Shown in pieces: positions 6,182 through 14,328 of a stretch of 64,000 nucleotides of DNA. The stretch spans positions 145,767 through 209,766 of IMG/VR virus record IMGVR_UViG_3300010938_000950; one strand, 5' to 3'. This DNA comes from a virus. The position numbers were made by a program, and so were the translations under genes. A model generated the notes under the pieces. It had not been told where the DNA came from. It saw nothing but the letters and a program-made list of their open reading frames with translations, and searched no databases. Within the stretch, counting starts at the first letter, position 1. Each line of letters starts with the position of its first letter.

Positions 6182-6794
6182 CCAGGGCTCCCATTCATCG
6201 CAATAACTTCCCGAGGTGGGGCGGTTGAGGGATACTGACTCCCGCCCCATAACAATCCTATAACTTGACCTGGGAAGTTCTCGTCAGCATACCTGTCAAA
6301 AGCTGAAGGTGTACTGCCAGCCGGGTGACATGACTCACTCGCGGTAATTGCGACCAAAGACTAGGAACAATACAGGCTGGGTAGCAGCTTCGGTTGTCCA
6401 ACTGTATGGTCTAAGGTATAGGCTGATCTCCACCGATTGGGCGGGGTAGGAGACAGGGCTGGTATGCTGACGAGAGCCTCCCATTCACGGCGCAAAGATT
6501 CGGAATTGCGAACCGGATCTCGACAAAGCGTAGGGGGATCTATAGGGGGTATAGCAGATTCTTATCTGACAGGAGCCTACGGGTCAACGAGCCCCGTGCC
6601 AAGAAAACGAACACATACGCTGCCCACGTATAGGGGCTAATCCCGAAGTAACGTAATAGTAGGGAGTCTCAGTGTATGTAAGCAACCGTAAGGTTCGGTA
6701 GGAGTACTTGGTCAATCCCGTGGGTTCCTGCCAGGAAAGAATCGCTCCCATTCATGGGAAGCTGAGCGCAATTGACGAGCCGGAGGTCAAGGTT
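6182..6794 (+). other. Non-coding structured region (613 bases)
   Basis: Three repeat copies (6188, 6478, 6745) but no supported gene. AACTTCCC near 6205 pairs with GGGAAGTT near 6270 around an inner GGGGCGG/CCCGCCCC stem. The rest is rich in short inverted repeats without a clear T-arm, so untranslated RNA is more likely than protein. Confidence 0.45.
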
Positions 6795-6959
6795 ATGGAC
6801 GAGTTGCCGGAGACCAAACCCGAGAGCATGAGCCAGGACGAGTGGAATGTTGTTGTGGCCGTGCGTCACACCCGGCATGACAACAGACTCGGTGTTCCCA
6901 GGAATTGGAAAGAGTATTGCAGGAAACTGGAATACTGTCTCTTCCTAGCGGACGTGTGA
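6795..6959 (+). CDS. Small acidic protein (54 aa)
   Basis: A charged protein with two Cys near the C-terminus (YCRKLEYCLFL). The start follows CCGGAGG. A longer frame beginning at 6708 would translate the repeat copy (APIHG) and is less likely. Not recognised. Confidence 0.55.
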   Translation: MDELPETKPESMSQDEWNVVVAVRHTRHDNRLGVPRNWKEYCRKLEYCLFLADV

Positions 6960-6993
6960 AACTCCCATTCACGACCAAGCGGAGGGCAAGGTC

Positions 6994-7254
6994 ATGGCGA
7001 ACAAGAACAAGATCGAATTGGGTGACGTGGTGAGCCTGGGCTGGGATGACGGCTATCACACGGCCACGGTCTCTCAGGTTCACAAGGACGGGACGGTGGA
7101 TCTCTTCCGTCCCTACACGGCCACGGCTGACTTCTCATGTGCAGGGCGAGAGGAGGGATCTTCCTCGGTCATCTGCTACGTGGGAATCGAAGAAGTCAGG
7201 GGAGTCAATCCCGACAGGCTCAAGCTCTTGCGCAAAGGTAAAGAGCTGAGGTAA
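6994..7254 (+). CDS. Small beta-rich protein (86 aa), SH3/Tudor-like
   Basis: The arrangement (GDVVSLGWDDGYHTATVSQVHKDGTVDLF) resembles the beta-barrel of SH3/Tudor-like domains: a DGY turn, then a strand, then VDLF. It has two Cys and a basic C-terminus. The inference is from pattern only; start after GGAGGGCAAGG. Confidence 0.65.
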   Translation: MANKNKIELGDVVSLGWDDGYHTATVSQVHKDGTVDLFRPYTATADFSCAGREEGSSSVICYVGIEEVRGVNPDRLKLLRKGKELR

Positions 7255-7350
7255 GCAGAGGTTCCCATTCATGGGATGGTGTGTGGGGTGGATGTTAGAA
7301 AGGGCGGATGGCCCAAGTCTATCCCCACACAAGCACGCTGAGCTAGTGCT

Positions 7351-7416
7351 GGACATGTATTGGCCGCCAAGGTACAGTGGTATCTTGGATATAGGGTTCG
7401 ACTCCCTATCGTGTCT
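7351..7416 (+). ncRNA. tRNA-like element TLS2
   Basis: GGACATG (7351) pairs with CGTGTCT (7410-7416), and a T-arm is present (TAGGG-TTCGACT-CCCTA). Instead of D and anticodon arms there is one 9-bp hairpin, CCAAGGTAC-AGTG-GTATCTTGG. Total 66 nt, no CCA. The 3' end lies 14 bases before repeat copy 7430 and the leader of the gene at 7462. Confidence 0.5.
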
Positions 7417-7461
7417 CCGGGAGGTTCGCCTCCCATTCACAACCGACAAGGAGCGAATGAC

Positions 7462-7722
7462 ATGGACATCTTCGAGATTCTCTCCAAGGACGAACGTGTC
7501 ATTGTCTACTCCTCCCAAGAGGAACGGACACTCATCACCTGGAATCAATCCCTCACACTCCAATACTGGCGCCCTGTTGTCAGGAGGTTTGAGAGTGATT
7601 ATCCCAAGGGACACTTCGATCCCAACGACTGGGAAGAGGTGAATGTGCGCACACTCTCGAATGAGCCCAAGGACTACAAGGCTGCACGAGAAGCAGCCAT
7701 CAGGTGGTACACCGGGTCCTAG
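7462..7722 (+). CDS. Hypothetical protein (86 aa)
   Basis: A soluble alpha/beta protein rich in aromatic residues (WNQSLTLQYWRPVVRRFESDYP). Not recognised. It starts after AAGGAGCG, directly downstream of TLS2 and repeat copy 7430. The C-terminus (AAREAAIRWYTG) is helical. Confidence 0.7.
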   Translation: MDIFEILSKDERVIVYSSQEERTLITWNQSLTLQYWRPVVRRFESDYPKGHFDPNDWEEVNVRTLSNEPKDYKAAREAAIRWYTGS

Positions 7723-7757
7723 CTCCCATTCACGGTCAATCGAAAGCGGAGGATGCG

Positions 7758-7991
7758 ATGGGCTATCTGAACGAGAACGGGCTGGTCAACGGCAACATTC
7801 CAGCAGGCAAGCCTTGTCCCTGGTGGGGCGGATGTAGCATGAAGGTGGAGCGCTGTCCATCGGAGAAGAATCCCAAGCCAGTGGACTACAGTTGTGCCCT
7901 GGCTCGACTCAACAGCACCATCGACTCCAGCAAGAAAGAGGGCAAGCGGTTGCCTTTGCTGGAGAAGGTCCGGGACAACCTGGGAAAGTAA
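7758..7991 (+). CDS. Cys-rich small protein (77 aa), paralogue of 24537
   Basis: The N-terminal half has a conserved layout NENGLVNGNIPAGKPCPWWG followed by three more Cys (GCSMKVERC, YSC). The product at 24537-24749 shares it (HQNGLVGGLIPANQPCPF ... CKFKVHTC ... FSC). Four conserved cysteines suggest zinc binding. The C-terminus is a basic helix. Function unknown. Confidence 0.75.
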   Translation: MGYLNENGLVNGNIPAGKPCPWWGGCSMKVERCPSEKNPKPVDYSCALARLNSTIDSSKKEGKRLPLLEKVRDNLGK

Positions 7992-7994
7992 TCC

Positions 7995-8144
7995 TTGGGA
8001 GCAACTTCTAAGAGCAAGCGAGAGCGTTGGAACGAGGTGGTCAAGGAGACGGGCAAGTGTCCCTTCTGTCCACCTCACAACGGAGAGAACGCAAAGAAGC
8101 GTCCTCGGTCTGACAAGTACAAGAGCAAGCGCAAGGGGCGATAG
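7995..8144 (+). CDS. Small basic zinc-finger-like protein (49 aa), TTG start
   Basis: Starting at TTG 7995, three codons after the previous stop, the frame encodes a strongly basic protein with KCPFCPPHN in the middle (a CxxC plus His knuckle). The GGGAAAG upstream is an acceptable ribosome-binding site. There is no ATG in this frame, so the start is less certain. Confidence 0.5.
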   Translation: MGATSKSKRERWNEVVKETGKCPFCPPHNGENAKKRPRSDKYKSKRKGR

Positions 8145-8188
8145 GGCGCGAGGCTCCCATTCACGGCGAGCCGGCAGCGGAGGGCGAC

Positions 8189-8401
8189 ATGGCGAACGTA
8201 CAAGTGACGCTGACTCAGAAAGAGCTGGAGGAGATTGTCTGCCAGCATCGGATTCCCCTCTGGCTGGAGCATCGGTATCTCTGCCATCCCGAGCGAGAGT
8301 GTGAGGATGGGTGTCAGGTTCACGCTGACCTGAACCGACTCCACAAGTACCAAGATGGTCAAGGGTGTGACCCGGCCTATGGTGGTGAAAGGACCAAGTG
8401 A
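8189..8401 (+). CDS. Cys/His-containing small protein (70 aa)
   Basis: The helical N-terminus (LTQKELEEIVCQHR) is followed by a Cys/His cluster (YLCHPERECEDGCQVH ... GCDPAYGG), consistent with one zinc site. Not recognised. The start follows CGGAGGGCG. Confidence 0.7.
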   Translation: MANVQVTLTQKELEEIVCQHRIPLWLEHRYLCHPERECEDGCQVHADLNRLHKYQDGQGCDPAYGGERTK

Positions 8402-8403
8402 AG

Positions 8404-8556
8404 ATGCGTGCATGCACACACAAGAGGCGAGAGCTTTGCACCGAAGCTGATGGGTGCTACTGGCTTCGGTGTTTGCATTGCAAGGCTCGCGGTCCCAAGA
8501 AGCATAGCGCCACGCTGGCAATCAAGGCCGCCAAGAACAACATGCGAGAGCGCTGA
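8404..8556 (+). CDS. Small zinc-finger-like protein (50 aa)
   Basis: It has a Cys/His pair (ACTHKRRELC) and a CLHC knuckle (YWLRCLHCKARGPKKH) with a basic C-terminal helix, reminiscent of short phage zinc-finger proteins. It starts three bases after the previous stop and overlaps the next gene by one base (TGATG). Confidence 0.65.
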   Translation: MRACTHKRRELCTEADGCYWLRCLHCKARGPKKHSATLAIKAAKNNMRER

Positions 8557-8882
8557 TGGCAAGCTGGCAACTGGAAAAAGATCCTGTCAGGTTGTGGAAC
8601 CTGTTGGCGACATGTCTCTCCTACGGCCACACCATTCCCTACTACTACAGGGATAAGCCGCAAACCTCCTTCCCTCTCAACAATCACGAGCACAACTATT
8701 CCGATAGTTCTTGTGCTCCGTATCTGCTGGAGGATATCCAGCATGCTCTCTTCGATGAGGGGATGCCGGAGGTGAGGCTGGTCTTGTGGGGACGGTCTCA
8801 TGGTCCCATCACAGACACCGTGACCTTCACCTTCAACAAGCAAGGTTTGGTCCAAGCCCTGATCTACTACAACGACGACTAA
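8556..8882 (+). CDS. Hypothetical protein (108 aa)
   Basis: A soluble protein: helical N-terminus (PVRLWNLLATCLSYG), an aromatic and His-rich middle (NNHEHNYSDSSCAPYL) and a beta-rich C-terminus (EVRLVLWGRSHGPITDTVTFTFN). No family recognised. Translationally coupled to 8404-8556. Confidence 0.7.
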   Translation: MASWQLEKDPVRLWNLLATCLSYGHTIPYYYRDKPQTSFPLNNHEHNYSDSSCAPYLLEDIQHALFDEGMPEVRLVLWGRSHGPITDTVTFTFNKQGLVQALIYYNDD

Positions 8883-8940
8883 AAGTCGGCGGCTCCCATT
8901 CACCGCAACCAAGCATCGAAGCCCAACGGAGGAACGAATC

Positions 8941-9594
8941 ATGAGCGAGCAAAAGAATCAGGCGAGCAAGTCGCCTGCAAAAGAGCGCAAGATGACTCCC
9001 AAGGGATTCCTTGCCAAGACTCAGACCAAGGCCGCCAACTCGGCCCTTGCCTTCATCACCCAGTACCGTGAGTATCTGACCACGGGAGAGGTGGCAGACA
9101 GGACCAGTCCCATCATCGCCAAGCTGGATGCTGGCGAGCTTCTGCCGACTCCTGCTCTCCGGGAGATTCAGAATGCCGTGATGACTCACATCATCAAGGC
9201 AGACGAGAAGAAGCTGGAAGAGAGCCTGACGGCTCCTGCCAATGGTGGAGGGACTCGCAAGAACTGGCGAGCCACCATCTACGATGCGGCTGGCAACGTC
9301 ATGACTCGGACCAAGGAAAGCGGGGAAGTGGAGGATCTCATCAAGGGGTTCGATCTCTCCTCGGATGCCGACCGCTGGTGTGACCGGCGACTCTTCGAGG
9401 GGACGCATGGTTGGTATGCCATCGTGGAGCATACCAGCATGAAGGTCTCCACCCGAATCGAGCGAGGGGATGCCATCGCCCGGATTCTCAAGAAGCCCAA
9501 GGGGCCGACGGTCCAGGTCAAGGGCAAGAGCACCAAGACCCTGGGCTTCGGAGTCAAGGCCAAGCAAACCCGAGTCACCTTCTCGGGAAGCTGA
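8941..9594 (+). CDS. Basic hypothetical protein (217 aa)
   Basis: Residues 1-30 are a basic tail (SKSPAKERKMTPKG). Residues 35-95 are helical. Residues 105-200 look beta-rich (NWRATIYDAAGNVMTRTK ... GWYAIVEHTSMKVSTRI). The C-terminus is again basic (KGKSTKTLGFGVKAK). It could be a nucleic-acid-binding protein. The start follows ACGGAGGAACG. Confidence 0.75.
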   Translation: MSEQKNQASKSPAKERKMTPKGFLAKTQTKAANSALAFITQYREYLTTGEVADRTSPIIAKLDAGELLPTPALREIQNAVMTHIIKADEKKLEESLTAPANGGGTRKNWRATIYDAAGNVMTRTKESGEVEDLIKGFDLSSDADRWCDRRLFEGTHGWYAIVEHTSMKVSTRIERGDAIARILKKPKGPTVQVKGKSTKTLGFGVKAKQTRVTFSGS

Positions 9595-9657
9595 GAGCCA
9601 ATGGGGAGCGGGGCCAAACACTCCGCTCCCATTCACAACCAATCGAGGACGATGAGC

Positions 9658-9951
9658 ATGACACCGTTCGAGCAAGCGGTTGCCTCCCTGGGCGACACAC
9701 CCGAGTCAGTCACGGAAGCACTCAGGGCCAAGGGCATCAAGGGCTATCGGCGCCTGGCCTCTTCATGCCCGATTGCCAAGTACCTGAATGCATGTGGGTT
9801 CAAGATCGTCACGGTCGCTACCCACGCTCACAATTACCGCCATCCTATGGATGAGTATGCGGAGCAGGCAATCTCTCTGAATAAGGGAGTTAGGGAGTGG
9901 ATCATCGGATTCGATGATGGCAAGTACCCGGAGTTTTACCAGGACGCATGA
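9658..9951 (+). CDS. Hypothetical protein (97 aa)
   Basis: An alpha/beta protein with SSCPIAKYLNACGF in the middle. This resembles small phage proteins with a conserved cysteine pair around a helix, but no name can be given. The ATG at 9658 is preferred over 9652 because the GAGG site lies nine bases upstream. It overlaps the next gene (ATGA). Confidence 0.7.
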   Translation: MTPFEQAVASLGDTPESVTEALRAKGIKGYRRLASSCPIAKYLNACGFKIVTVATHAHNYRHPMDEYAEQAISLNKGVREWIIGFDDGKYPEFYQDA

Positions 9952-10298
9952 CCATCTCAGCCGAGGATGAGTTTCTGATTCAGGCCACTGGTCCAGGAAA
10001 GGAAGATCGTTCCTGGTCCCGGAGCACCCTGGCAGTAGCTCAACACATCGCAGACCAGGCCATCACCAAACTTGGGTATGCGTATGCAGAAGTGCGCAAC
10101 CAGTTTGGTGGGCATCTGAGTGACCCTCTCTACAAGGTGGAGAAGATTGCTCGGCCTCCGGGAGAACCAACCAACGAGATGCGGCTCTCCATGAAGAGAG
10201 CTGGCATTGACCCGGACGAGTGGCTACAGAAAGCACGAGCCCCTCAATCACACGCTGCCACTCAGCAATTGATTGCTTTGTTGGCAAAGAGGCGATAA
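9948..10298 (+). CDS. Hypothetical protein (116 aa)
   Basis: A helical soluble protein (STLAVAQHIADQAITKLG; SMKRAGIDPDEWLQKARAP) with a C-terminal basic tail. Not recognised. It is translationally coupled to the preceding gene through an ATGA overlap, so the two probably act together. Confidence 0.7.
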   Translation: MTISAEDEFLIQATGPGKEDRSWSRSTLAVAQHIADQAITKLGYAYAEVRNQFGGHLSDPLYKVEKIARPPGEPTNEMRLSMKRAGIDPDEWLQKARAPQSHAATQQLIALLAKRR

Positions 10299-10314
10299 GC
10301 CTCCCATTCACAGA

Positions 10315-10332
10315 ATGCCCATTGCAGGGCAT
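10315..10332 (+). promoter_or_regulatory. Leader hairpin directly after the repeat
   Basis: ATGCCC-ATTGCA-GGGCAT follows repeat copy 10301 with four bases between and continues as GCGG. The same hairpin follows the copy at 19489. A version with compensatory changes (ATTCCC-GTTC-GGGAAT) follows the copy at 41574, which supports a real RNA structure. Confidence 0.6.
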
Positions 10333-10366
10333 GCGGCAAGCAACGAACGAAAGCGAGACAACGAAC

Positions 10367-10540
10367 ATGAACGAGCAGCAGACCTTCCAGAGCCCGACCC
10401 GCCTCTTCCTCCTCCGATGCCATGCGGCCTGGGAGAAGTTCGAGAACGTGGTTCTCTTCCCCTTCCGCTGGCTGAGCGCCCGCTTCGGACAGACCCACGT
10501 GTTCGAGGAGCGAGCGGTCCAGCTCCGACTCGTCAAGTAA
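10367..10540 (+). CDS. Small amphipathic helical protein (57 aa)
   Basis: An aromatic, basic helical protein (RCHAAWEKFENVVLFPFRWLSARF) that may lie along a membrane. It is expressed from the repeat leader at 10301 with its hairpin. Not recognised. Confidence 0.65.
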   Translation: MNEQQTFQSPTRLFLLRCHAAWEKFENVVLFPFRWLSARFGQTHVFEERAVQLRLVK

Positions 10541-10702
10541 GCAAGCCGAGCGGCTCCCATTCACCGCTCACCGCAAGCGGCAAGCGACAGCACAATCGAG
10601 CATCGGGCCTTCCCCGGCCCATGAGCTAACAAGCAATAAGGTACACACGAACGCTCTGCTCACTCGTGCTGTCGCAACCCGCACCTAAGACAAGGAAGAG
10701 TC

Positions 10703-11080
10703 ATGGCCAAGTGTTCACGCTGTCAGGGTGAAGGCGAGGAGTTTACCGAAGAAGAGGGCCACCCACGAGGTGGAGTCTACGAGACCTGCTACCACTGTGG
10801 TGGTTCTGGTGAAGTGGACGAAGAGACCGACTTCCACGACCGACTCCATGCGGTTGCTTCCGCTCTGGCTTACCAGAAGGAAAGCGAGTATCGCAAGGCA
10901 TGTGACTCTGACCCGGATGGGGATGGGTACGACTTGTGTGCAGCGGAGAATGGCTACCGTACTTACGACTACTTCCGAGTCCGTGTTTGGGAACGCACGG
11001 CGGACATTGCCCAAGAGCTGGCCGAAAGGCCGAGGGCAGACCAAGAGCTACTGGTGGCCTGGAACGAATACCAGGGCTGA
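10703..11080 (+). CDS. DnaJ-type zinc-finger protein (125 aa)
   Basis: Residues 1-40 carry two CxxCxGxG-type repeats (CSRCQGEGE and CYHCGGSGE), half of the DnaJ cysteine-rich zinc domain, which in DnaJ binds unfolded substrate. The rest is acidic and helical with two further Cys. There is no J domain, so it is a stand-alone finger. Similar half-domains occur in the products at 23782 and 29065. The start follows AAGGAAGAG. Confidence 0.75.
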   Translation: MAKCSRCQGEGEEFTEEEGHPRGGVYETCYHCGGSGEVDEETDFHDRLHAVASALAYQKESEYRKACDSDPDGDGYDLCAAENGYRTYDYFRVRVWERTADIAQELAERPRADQELLVAWNEYQG

Positions 11081-11115
11081 CGGCTCCCATTCACTGCAAA
11101 CCGAAAGGCAAGGCC

Positions 11116-11325
11116 ATGCTGATTCGCATGTCGTCCATGTTGACGGGCAAGATTCACGAACGAGAGATTGATGTCACTCCTGAGCAACTCCAGAAGTGGC
11201 ATGATGGCATGCTGATTCAGGATGCCATGCCTCATCTGTCGGATGATGACAGAGAGTACCTGATCAGTGGGGCCACTCCCGAAGAGTGGGATCAGTTCTT
11301 CGGGCCTCCCAAGAAAAAGAAGTAA
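11116..11325 (+). CDS. Small hypothetical protein (69 aa)
   Basis: A helical protein (TPEQLQKWHDGMLIQDAMPHLSDDDREYLISGATPEEWDQFF) ending in PPKKKK. The DDDREYLISGxTPEEWD pattern is typical of small conserved phage proteins of unknown role. The start follows GAAAGGCAAGG, 32 bases after repeat copy 11084. Confidence 0.75.
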   Translation: MLIRMSSMLTGKIHEREIDVTPEQLQKWHDGMLIQDAMPHLSDDDREYLISGATPEEWDQFFGPPKKKK

Positions 11326-11337
11326 ACGAAGTCCTTC

Positions 11338-11381
11338 CATGCCCGTATCCAATTCCCTTACAGGAATTGGGGCGGGCATAA
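11338..11381 (+). promoter_or_regulatory. Nested leader hairpin
   Basis: ATGCCCG pairs with CGGGCAT around an inner AATTCC/GGAATT hairpin. It sits between the 11325 stop and the gene at 11401, and the following GTCGAAAGGAAGG supplies the ribosome-binding site. A related structure (CCCGT/ACGGG) precedes the gene at 12253. Confidence 0.5.
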
Positions 11382-11400
11382 GGTGTCGAAAGGAAGGACA

Positions 11401-11742
11401 ATGTTTCGAGAACAGACAACGTATCCGCTTCACGACACATCACTCTCACCCGATGCGGAGAAGGGGCAGATTGCGCTTCTCCACAACATCGAGAAGCGGT
11501 GTCAGGCCATCGTCACCAAGCTTCCCAAGTGGGGCGGAGGTGTTCAGGTCAAGGTGCTGAAGGAGTACCTCAACAAGCTCCTCAAGGTCAACTTCAACGA
11601 CAACCACATTCGGTATGCACTGGAGTGGCTGGTCAACAACGACTGCATCGGCAAGAGGGGAAAGGGTGACACCGCTCTCTACTACGCCTATGCCACCACC
11701 CCGGCTCGCTGGTCCAAGGCACGCAAGGCTCATCGCCGATGA
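11401..11742 (+). CDS. Possible winged-helix protein (113 aa)
   Basis: Residues 40-100 (VQVKVLKEYLNKLLKVNFNDNHIRYALEWLVNNDCIGKRGKGDTALYYAY) have the helix-helix-wing order of small winged-helix DNA-binding domains, with a basic tail. The family is not certain. The strong AAGGAAGG site fixes the start. It overlaps the next gene, whose C-terminal domain looks similar. Confidence 0.65.
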   Translation: MFREQTTYPLHDTSLSPDAEKGQIALLHNIEKRCQAIVTKLPKWGGGVQVKVLKEYLNKLLKVNFNDNHIRYALEWLVNNDCIGKRGKGDTALYYAYATTPARWSKARKAHRR

Positions 11743-12134
11743 TGACCGAGACTCAGATCGCCTTGGAAGTGGGTCTGATGGGCAGGAGCCGAGCGGTCAG
11801 CTTTCTCCAGTCTCTTCTCTCTCGGTTCCAAGGGAACGTCACTCAGGCCGCGCCCGAGGCTCCCATTCACGGCATGTCGGCCGCCGAGGATGCGGCAACC
11901 GACGAGCAAGCGGTCAAGGACTGGAACAAGCCCGAGCCCAAGACCAGCTTCGACCATGCGGTCAACTTCATCTTCGCTCACCCCGGCTGTCGTAGTGGGG
12001 ATGTGAAGCGTCACGTCAAGGAAGTGGCAGGCATCACGGACAACCAGTGGGCCAACATTCTTGTCAAGCTGGGCAATGACCGGCGCTTCCGCAAGGAAGG
12101 CGAGAAGATCAACATGAAGTGGCACACGGTCTAG
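11739..12134 (+). CDS. Possible winged-helix protein with internal repeat (131 aa)
   Basis: The C-terminal 60 residues (FDHAVNFIFAHPGCRSGDVKRHV ... NILVKLGNDRRFRKEGEKI) look like a winged-helix DNA-binding domain. A repeat copy (11860) lies inside and is read APIHG at about residue 42, between the N-terminal helix and this domain. An internal start at the Met after it (11873) would give the C-terminal domain alone. Coupled to 11401-11742. Confidence 0.7.
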   Translation: MMTETQIALEVGLMGRSRAVSFLQSLLSRFQGNVTQAAPEAPIHGMSAAEDAATDEQAVKDWNKPEPKTSFDHAVNFIFAHPGCRSGDVKRHVKEVAGITDNQWANILVKLGNDRRFRKEGEKINMKWHTV

Positions 12135-12252
12135 CAGACCTCCCATTCACAAATCATCGCAACCTCAGCCCGTACCTGGCGAAAGCTGGGACGGGCTTGA
12201 GGCATTGAAAGGACGGGAGCTATTGCTCCCCATAACAACAGGAGCAATCAAA

Positions 12253-12435
12253 ATGGAAAACGTCAAGATGTCGGTCAACGGAACGAAGCTCACCATCGAG
12301 GTGGATCTGGCGCATCGGGGTGGCAAGTCCCCCTCTGGCAAGACGATCCGAGTCGCCTCCACGGAGGGCAACGTCTCGATTCCGGGGTACGAGAACGCCG
12401 AGGTCAAGGTCGGTCTCAACGTCTTCACCAAGTGA
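12253..12435 (+). CDS. Small beta-rich protein, paralogue of 1760
   Basis: The 60-aa protein shares ASTEGNVSIPG and the K.GLNVF end with the 1760 product; the rest has diverged (TKLTIEVDLAHRGGKSPSG). Its leader has a hairpin (CCCGT/ACGGG) and an ACAGGAGC ribosome-binding site. A small beta domain of unknown role. Confidence 0.75.
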   Translation: MENVKMSVNGTKLTIEVDLAHRGGKSPSGKTIRVASTEGNVSIPGYENAEVKVGLNVFTK

Positions 12436-12580
12436 GTGACGTTGCCTACCTTGAAAACAACTAGGTAGGCAGGCATAAGCTGATTCGCTACCTGGCATAT
12501 GCAGGTCGAAAGGCGGACAGCCTGGCTAGTCGTGAAAGCCGGACTCCCATTCACCAGCCACCAGCCAGGAACGAAAGAAC

Positions 12581-12772
12581 ATGAACAAGCGAGCCATCGA
12601 AGGTGTCAAGTCCAATCTCCGCTACATCGAGGAGGACGTGGACAGCGCTCTCTCTCACGCCAAGGAGATCAAGGATCCCGAGCTGACCAAGAAGCTGACG
12701 GAGATCAAGGCGAAGACGCAGGGAGCCAAGGAGTACATCGTCAGCCGTACGGACGCCAAGACCACTGGCTGA
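12581..12772 (+). CDS. Coiled-coil small protein (63 aa)
   Basis: Almost entirely helical and highly charged (SNLRYIEEDVDSALSHAKEIKDPELTKKLTEIKAK), consistent with a short coiled coil. Not recognised. It is preceded by repeat copy 12544 and followed by a long non-coding structured region. Confidence 0.7.
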   Translation: MNKRAIEGVKSNLRYIEEDVDSALSHAKEIKDPELTKKLTEIKAKTQGAKEYIVSRTDAKTTG

Positions 12773-13459
12773 CCATAGGGGCTGACCGAAGACGAAGGGG
12801 TGGATGAGCAACCCTCCCGGAATGGCGATAATTGGGTAACGTACTCAAGTAAGCAAAGTTGGTGGCTCCAATCTTCGCATCGGCATAAGCCGACTGCAAC
12901 CATCGGGCAAGGCCGATAGGATCTAACCATTCCTCCCTCTGGTAGATTCTGTCCGAGGCCGAAACAAGCATACGACACTATATGGGTTTAGCGGTGAGCC
13001 CTGTAGCTAGTATGCTTGTCTAACAGTGAGGCTGTTACTGACGAGCCCAAGTACCTACACGGGTAGCAGACGAAACCATCTGGCTGGTAACCGGGTGGCT
13101 GATAGTAGGGATACACCAAACGAGATGTAAGTTTGGTCCCTTCTGGTCTATAACAATACCTCACCAGAGAGCGGCTGTTGTCCTACAGGATTGCCAAACT
13201 CTGCTTTGTAATCATAATGCCGGGGTCGCTCCCTGAATTGTCTGTAGGTGGCATATCCCAAACTGGATGACCAAGCGACTAGCTATCGCAAGGTGTGGGT
13301 TCGATTCCCACGATATGTACTGAGTTACTTGGCGTGAGTCACTGTGAGTCACAACGCATGTCGGGGTCTCGAATCCTTATGCACCGTGATAGCAGGTTCG
13401 ACCCATGGGAATAACGGCCGGGTAGCTCTCAAGCTCCCATTCATCGCAAGAAGGAAACG
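12773..13459 (+). other. Non-coding structured island (687 bases)
   Basis: No gene is supported. It contains many hairpins. ACAAGCATAC (about 12965) pairs perfectly over 10 bp with GTATGCTTGT (about 13011). Others are AACAG/CTGTT (13023-13037), ACCAAAC/GTTTGGT (13114-13136) and the tRNA-like TLS3 (13251-13319). Repeat copy 13434 ends the region. It resembles a cluster of tRNA-like or other stable RNAs. Confidence 0.5.
13251..13319 (+). ncRNA. tRNA-like element TLS3
   Basis: Acceptor-type stem GCATATC/GATATGT, T-arm GTGGG-TTCGATT-CCCAC and a nearly normal anticodon arm GCGA-CTAGCTA-TCGC, whose seven-base loop would read AGC. The D-arm is reduced (TGG-ATGA-CCA). At 69 nt it is short for a tRNA and has no encoded CCA. 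It may be a degenerate tRNA or a mimic. Confidence 0.5.
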
Positions 13460-13714
13460 ATGTTCGACTGCAACACTCAGGGAACGTTGACTGTCCAAGG
13501 AATCCCTTGGGCCTACTTGAAGCACAACGGCAAGTTGGCTTTTGGGTTTGGCCGTCATGCCATTCACTTCGTTCCTCAGACCGGCTTCTATCATATCAAG
13601 GAAGCTGGTGAAACTGTCTTCGCTGCATCCACCGTGGCAGAGTGTCTGGACAACGCTACTCCGTTCGTCCTGGACTACTATGCCGACCGCATCAAACCGT
13701 CCTGGGAGAACTGA
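13460..13714 (+). CDS. Beta-rich hypothetical protein (84 aa)
   Basis: Alternating strands (GTLTVQGIPWAYLKHNGKLAFGFGRHAIHFV) and a C-terminal helix. No family recognised. The start follows AAGAAGGAAACG, 17 bases after the CTCCCATTCAT copy at 13434. Confidence 0.7.
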   Translation: MFDCNTQGTLTVQGIPWAYLKHNGKLAFGFGRHAIHFVPQTGFYHIKEAGETVFAASTVAECLDNATPFVLDYYADRIKPSWEN

Positions 13715-13720
13715 AGGAAC

Positions 13721-14080
13721 ATGCAAACGACCATCGACACCGCCGATGCCAAGAAGAAGCTCTACAGCACCAACCTCGGAGAGTACCACATCAACGAGTT
13801 TTGTCGAGTGCTGTCCATCCGGCTTCCCGAGCAGATCACTCCGCTCGGCTTTCTGATGGCCTTCGAGCTTCTCATCTCCGACATGGAGAAGGGTGACGGG
13901 CTCTACATCAAGGGCATCGGGGAGCCCATTCGCTCCCGATTGTCCAGCATGCCGCTGGGCTTTCTGATGAGGCTTCACATCGACAAGATCATCGACCAAG
14001 CATTCCCTGCGGAGTTTGGTGCCGAGATCAAGGCCGAACGTCAGGCCGTACTGAACGACATGAAGGCGTCCGGTTTCTGA
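13721..14080 (+). CDS. Helical hypothetical protein (119 aa)
   Basis: A mainly helical soluble protein with two similar hydrophobic segments (TPLGFLMAFELLISD and MPLGFLMRLHIDKI) that suggest an internal repeat. Not recognised. It starts seven bases after the previous stop, so it is probably co-translated. Confidence 0.7.
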   Translation: MQTTIDTADAKKKLYSTNLGEYHINEFCRVLSIRLPEQITPLGFLMAFELLISDMEKGDGLYIKGIGEPIRSRLSSMPLGFLMRLHIDKIIDQAFPAEFGAEIKAERQAVLNDMKASGF

Positions 14081-14117
14081 ACCGGCTCCCATTCACTGCA
14101 ACGAACGAGGAACGAAC

Positions 14118-14327
14118 ATGGCAACCGTCAACCGCACACCGAGCAGCAAGCCCCGTCAGCCCAGTGTCAGGGAGCTGACCAAGATCAACCGCAAGCTCAA
14201 GCGCCAGGTTCAGAAGGAGAACAAGCGCAACGAGGAGATCAACCGTCTCCGCAAGGAGAACGAGGAGCTGAGCCTCCGTCTCTACTCACTCCGCAACGAG
14301 CGCAACAACACCGGGGAGTGCTGCTGA
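14118..14327 (+). CDS. Basic coiled-coil protein (69 aa)
   Basis: Residues 18-62 form a long charged helix with heptad-like leucines (LTKINRKLKRQVQKENKRNE, INRLRKENEELSLRLYSLRN), typical of a dimeric coiled coil. The N-terminus is basic and Ser/Pro-rich and the C-terminus ends in CC. It may bind nucleic acid; unproven. Confidence 0.7.
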   Translation: MATVNRTPSSKPRQPSVRELTKINRKLKRQVQKENKRNEEINRLRKENEELSLRLYSLRNERNNTGECC

Positions 14328-14328
14328 G

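Noticed and set aside
6437-6640. 67-aa frame in the structured region
   Set aside because: No ribosome-binding site, crosses repeat copy 6478, and composition looks like non-coding hairpin DNA.
13350-13420. Further tRNA-like elements around GGTTCGACCC and GGGTCTCGAATCC
   Set aside because: No convincing acceptor stem partner could be found for either T-arm-like stretch.
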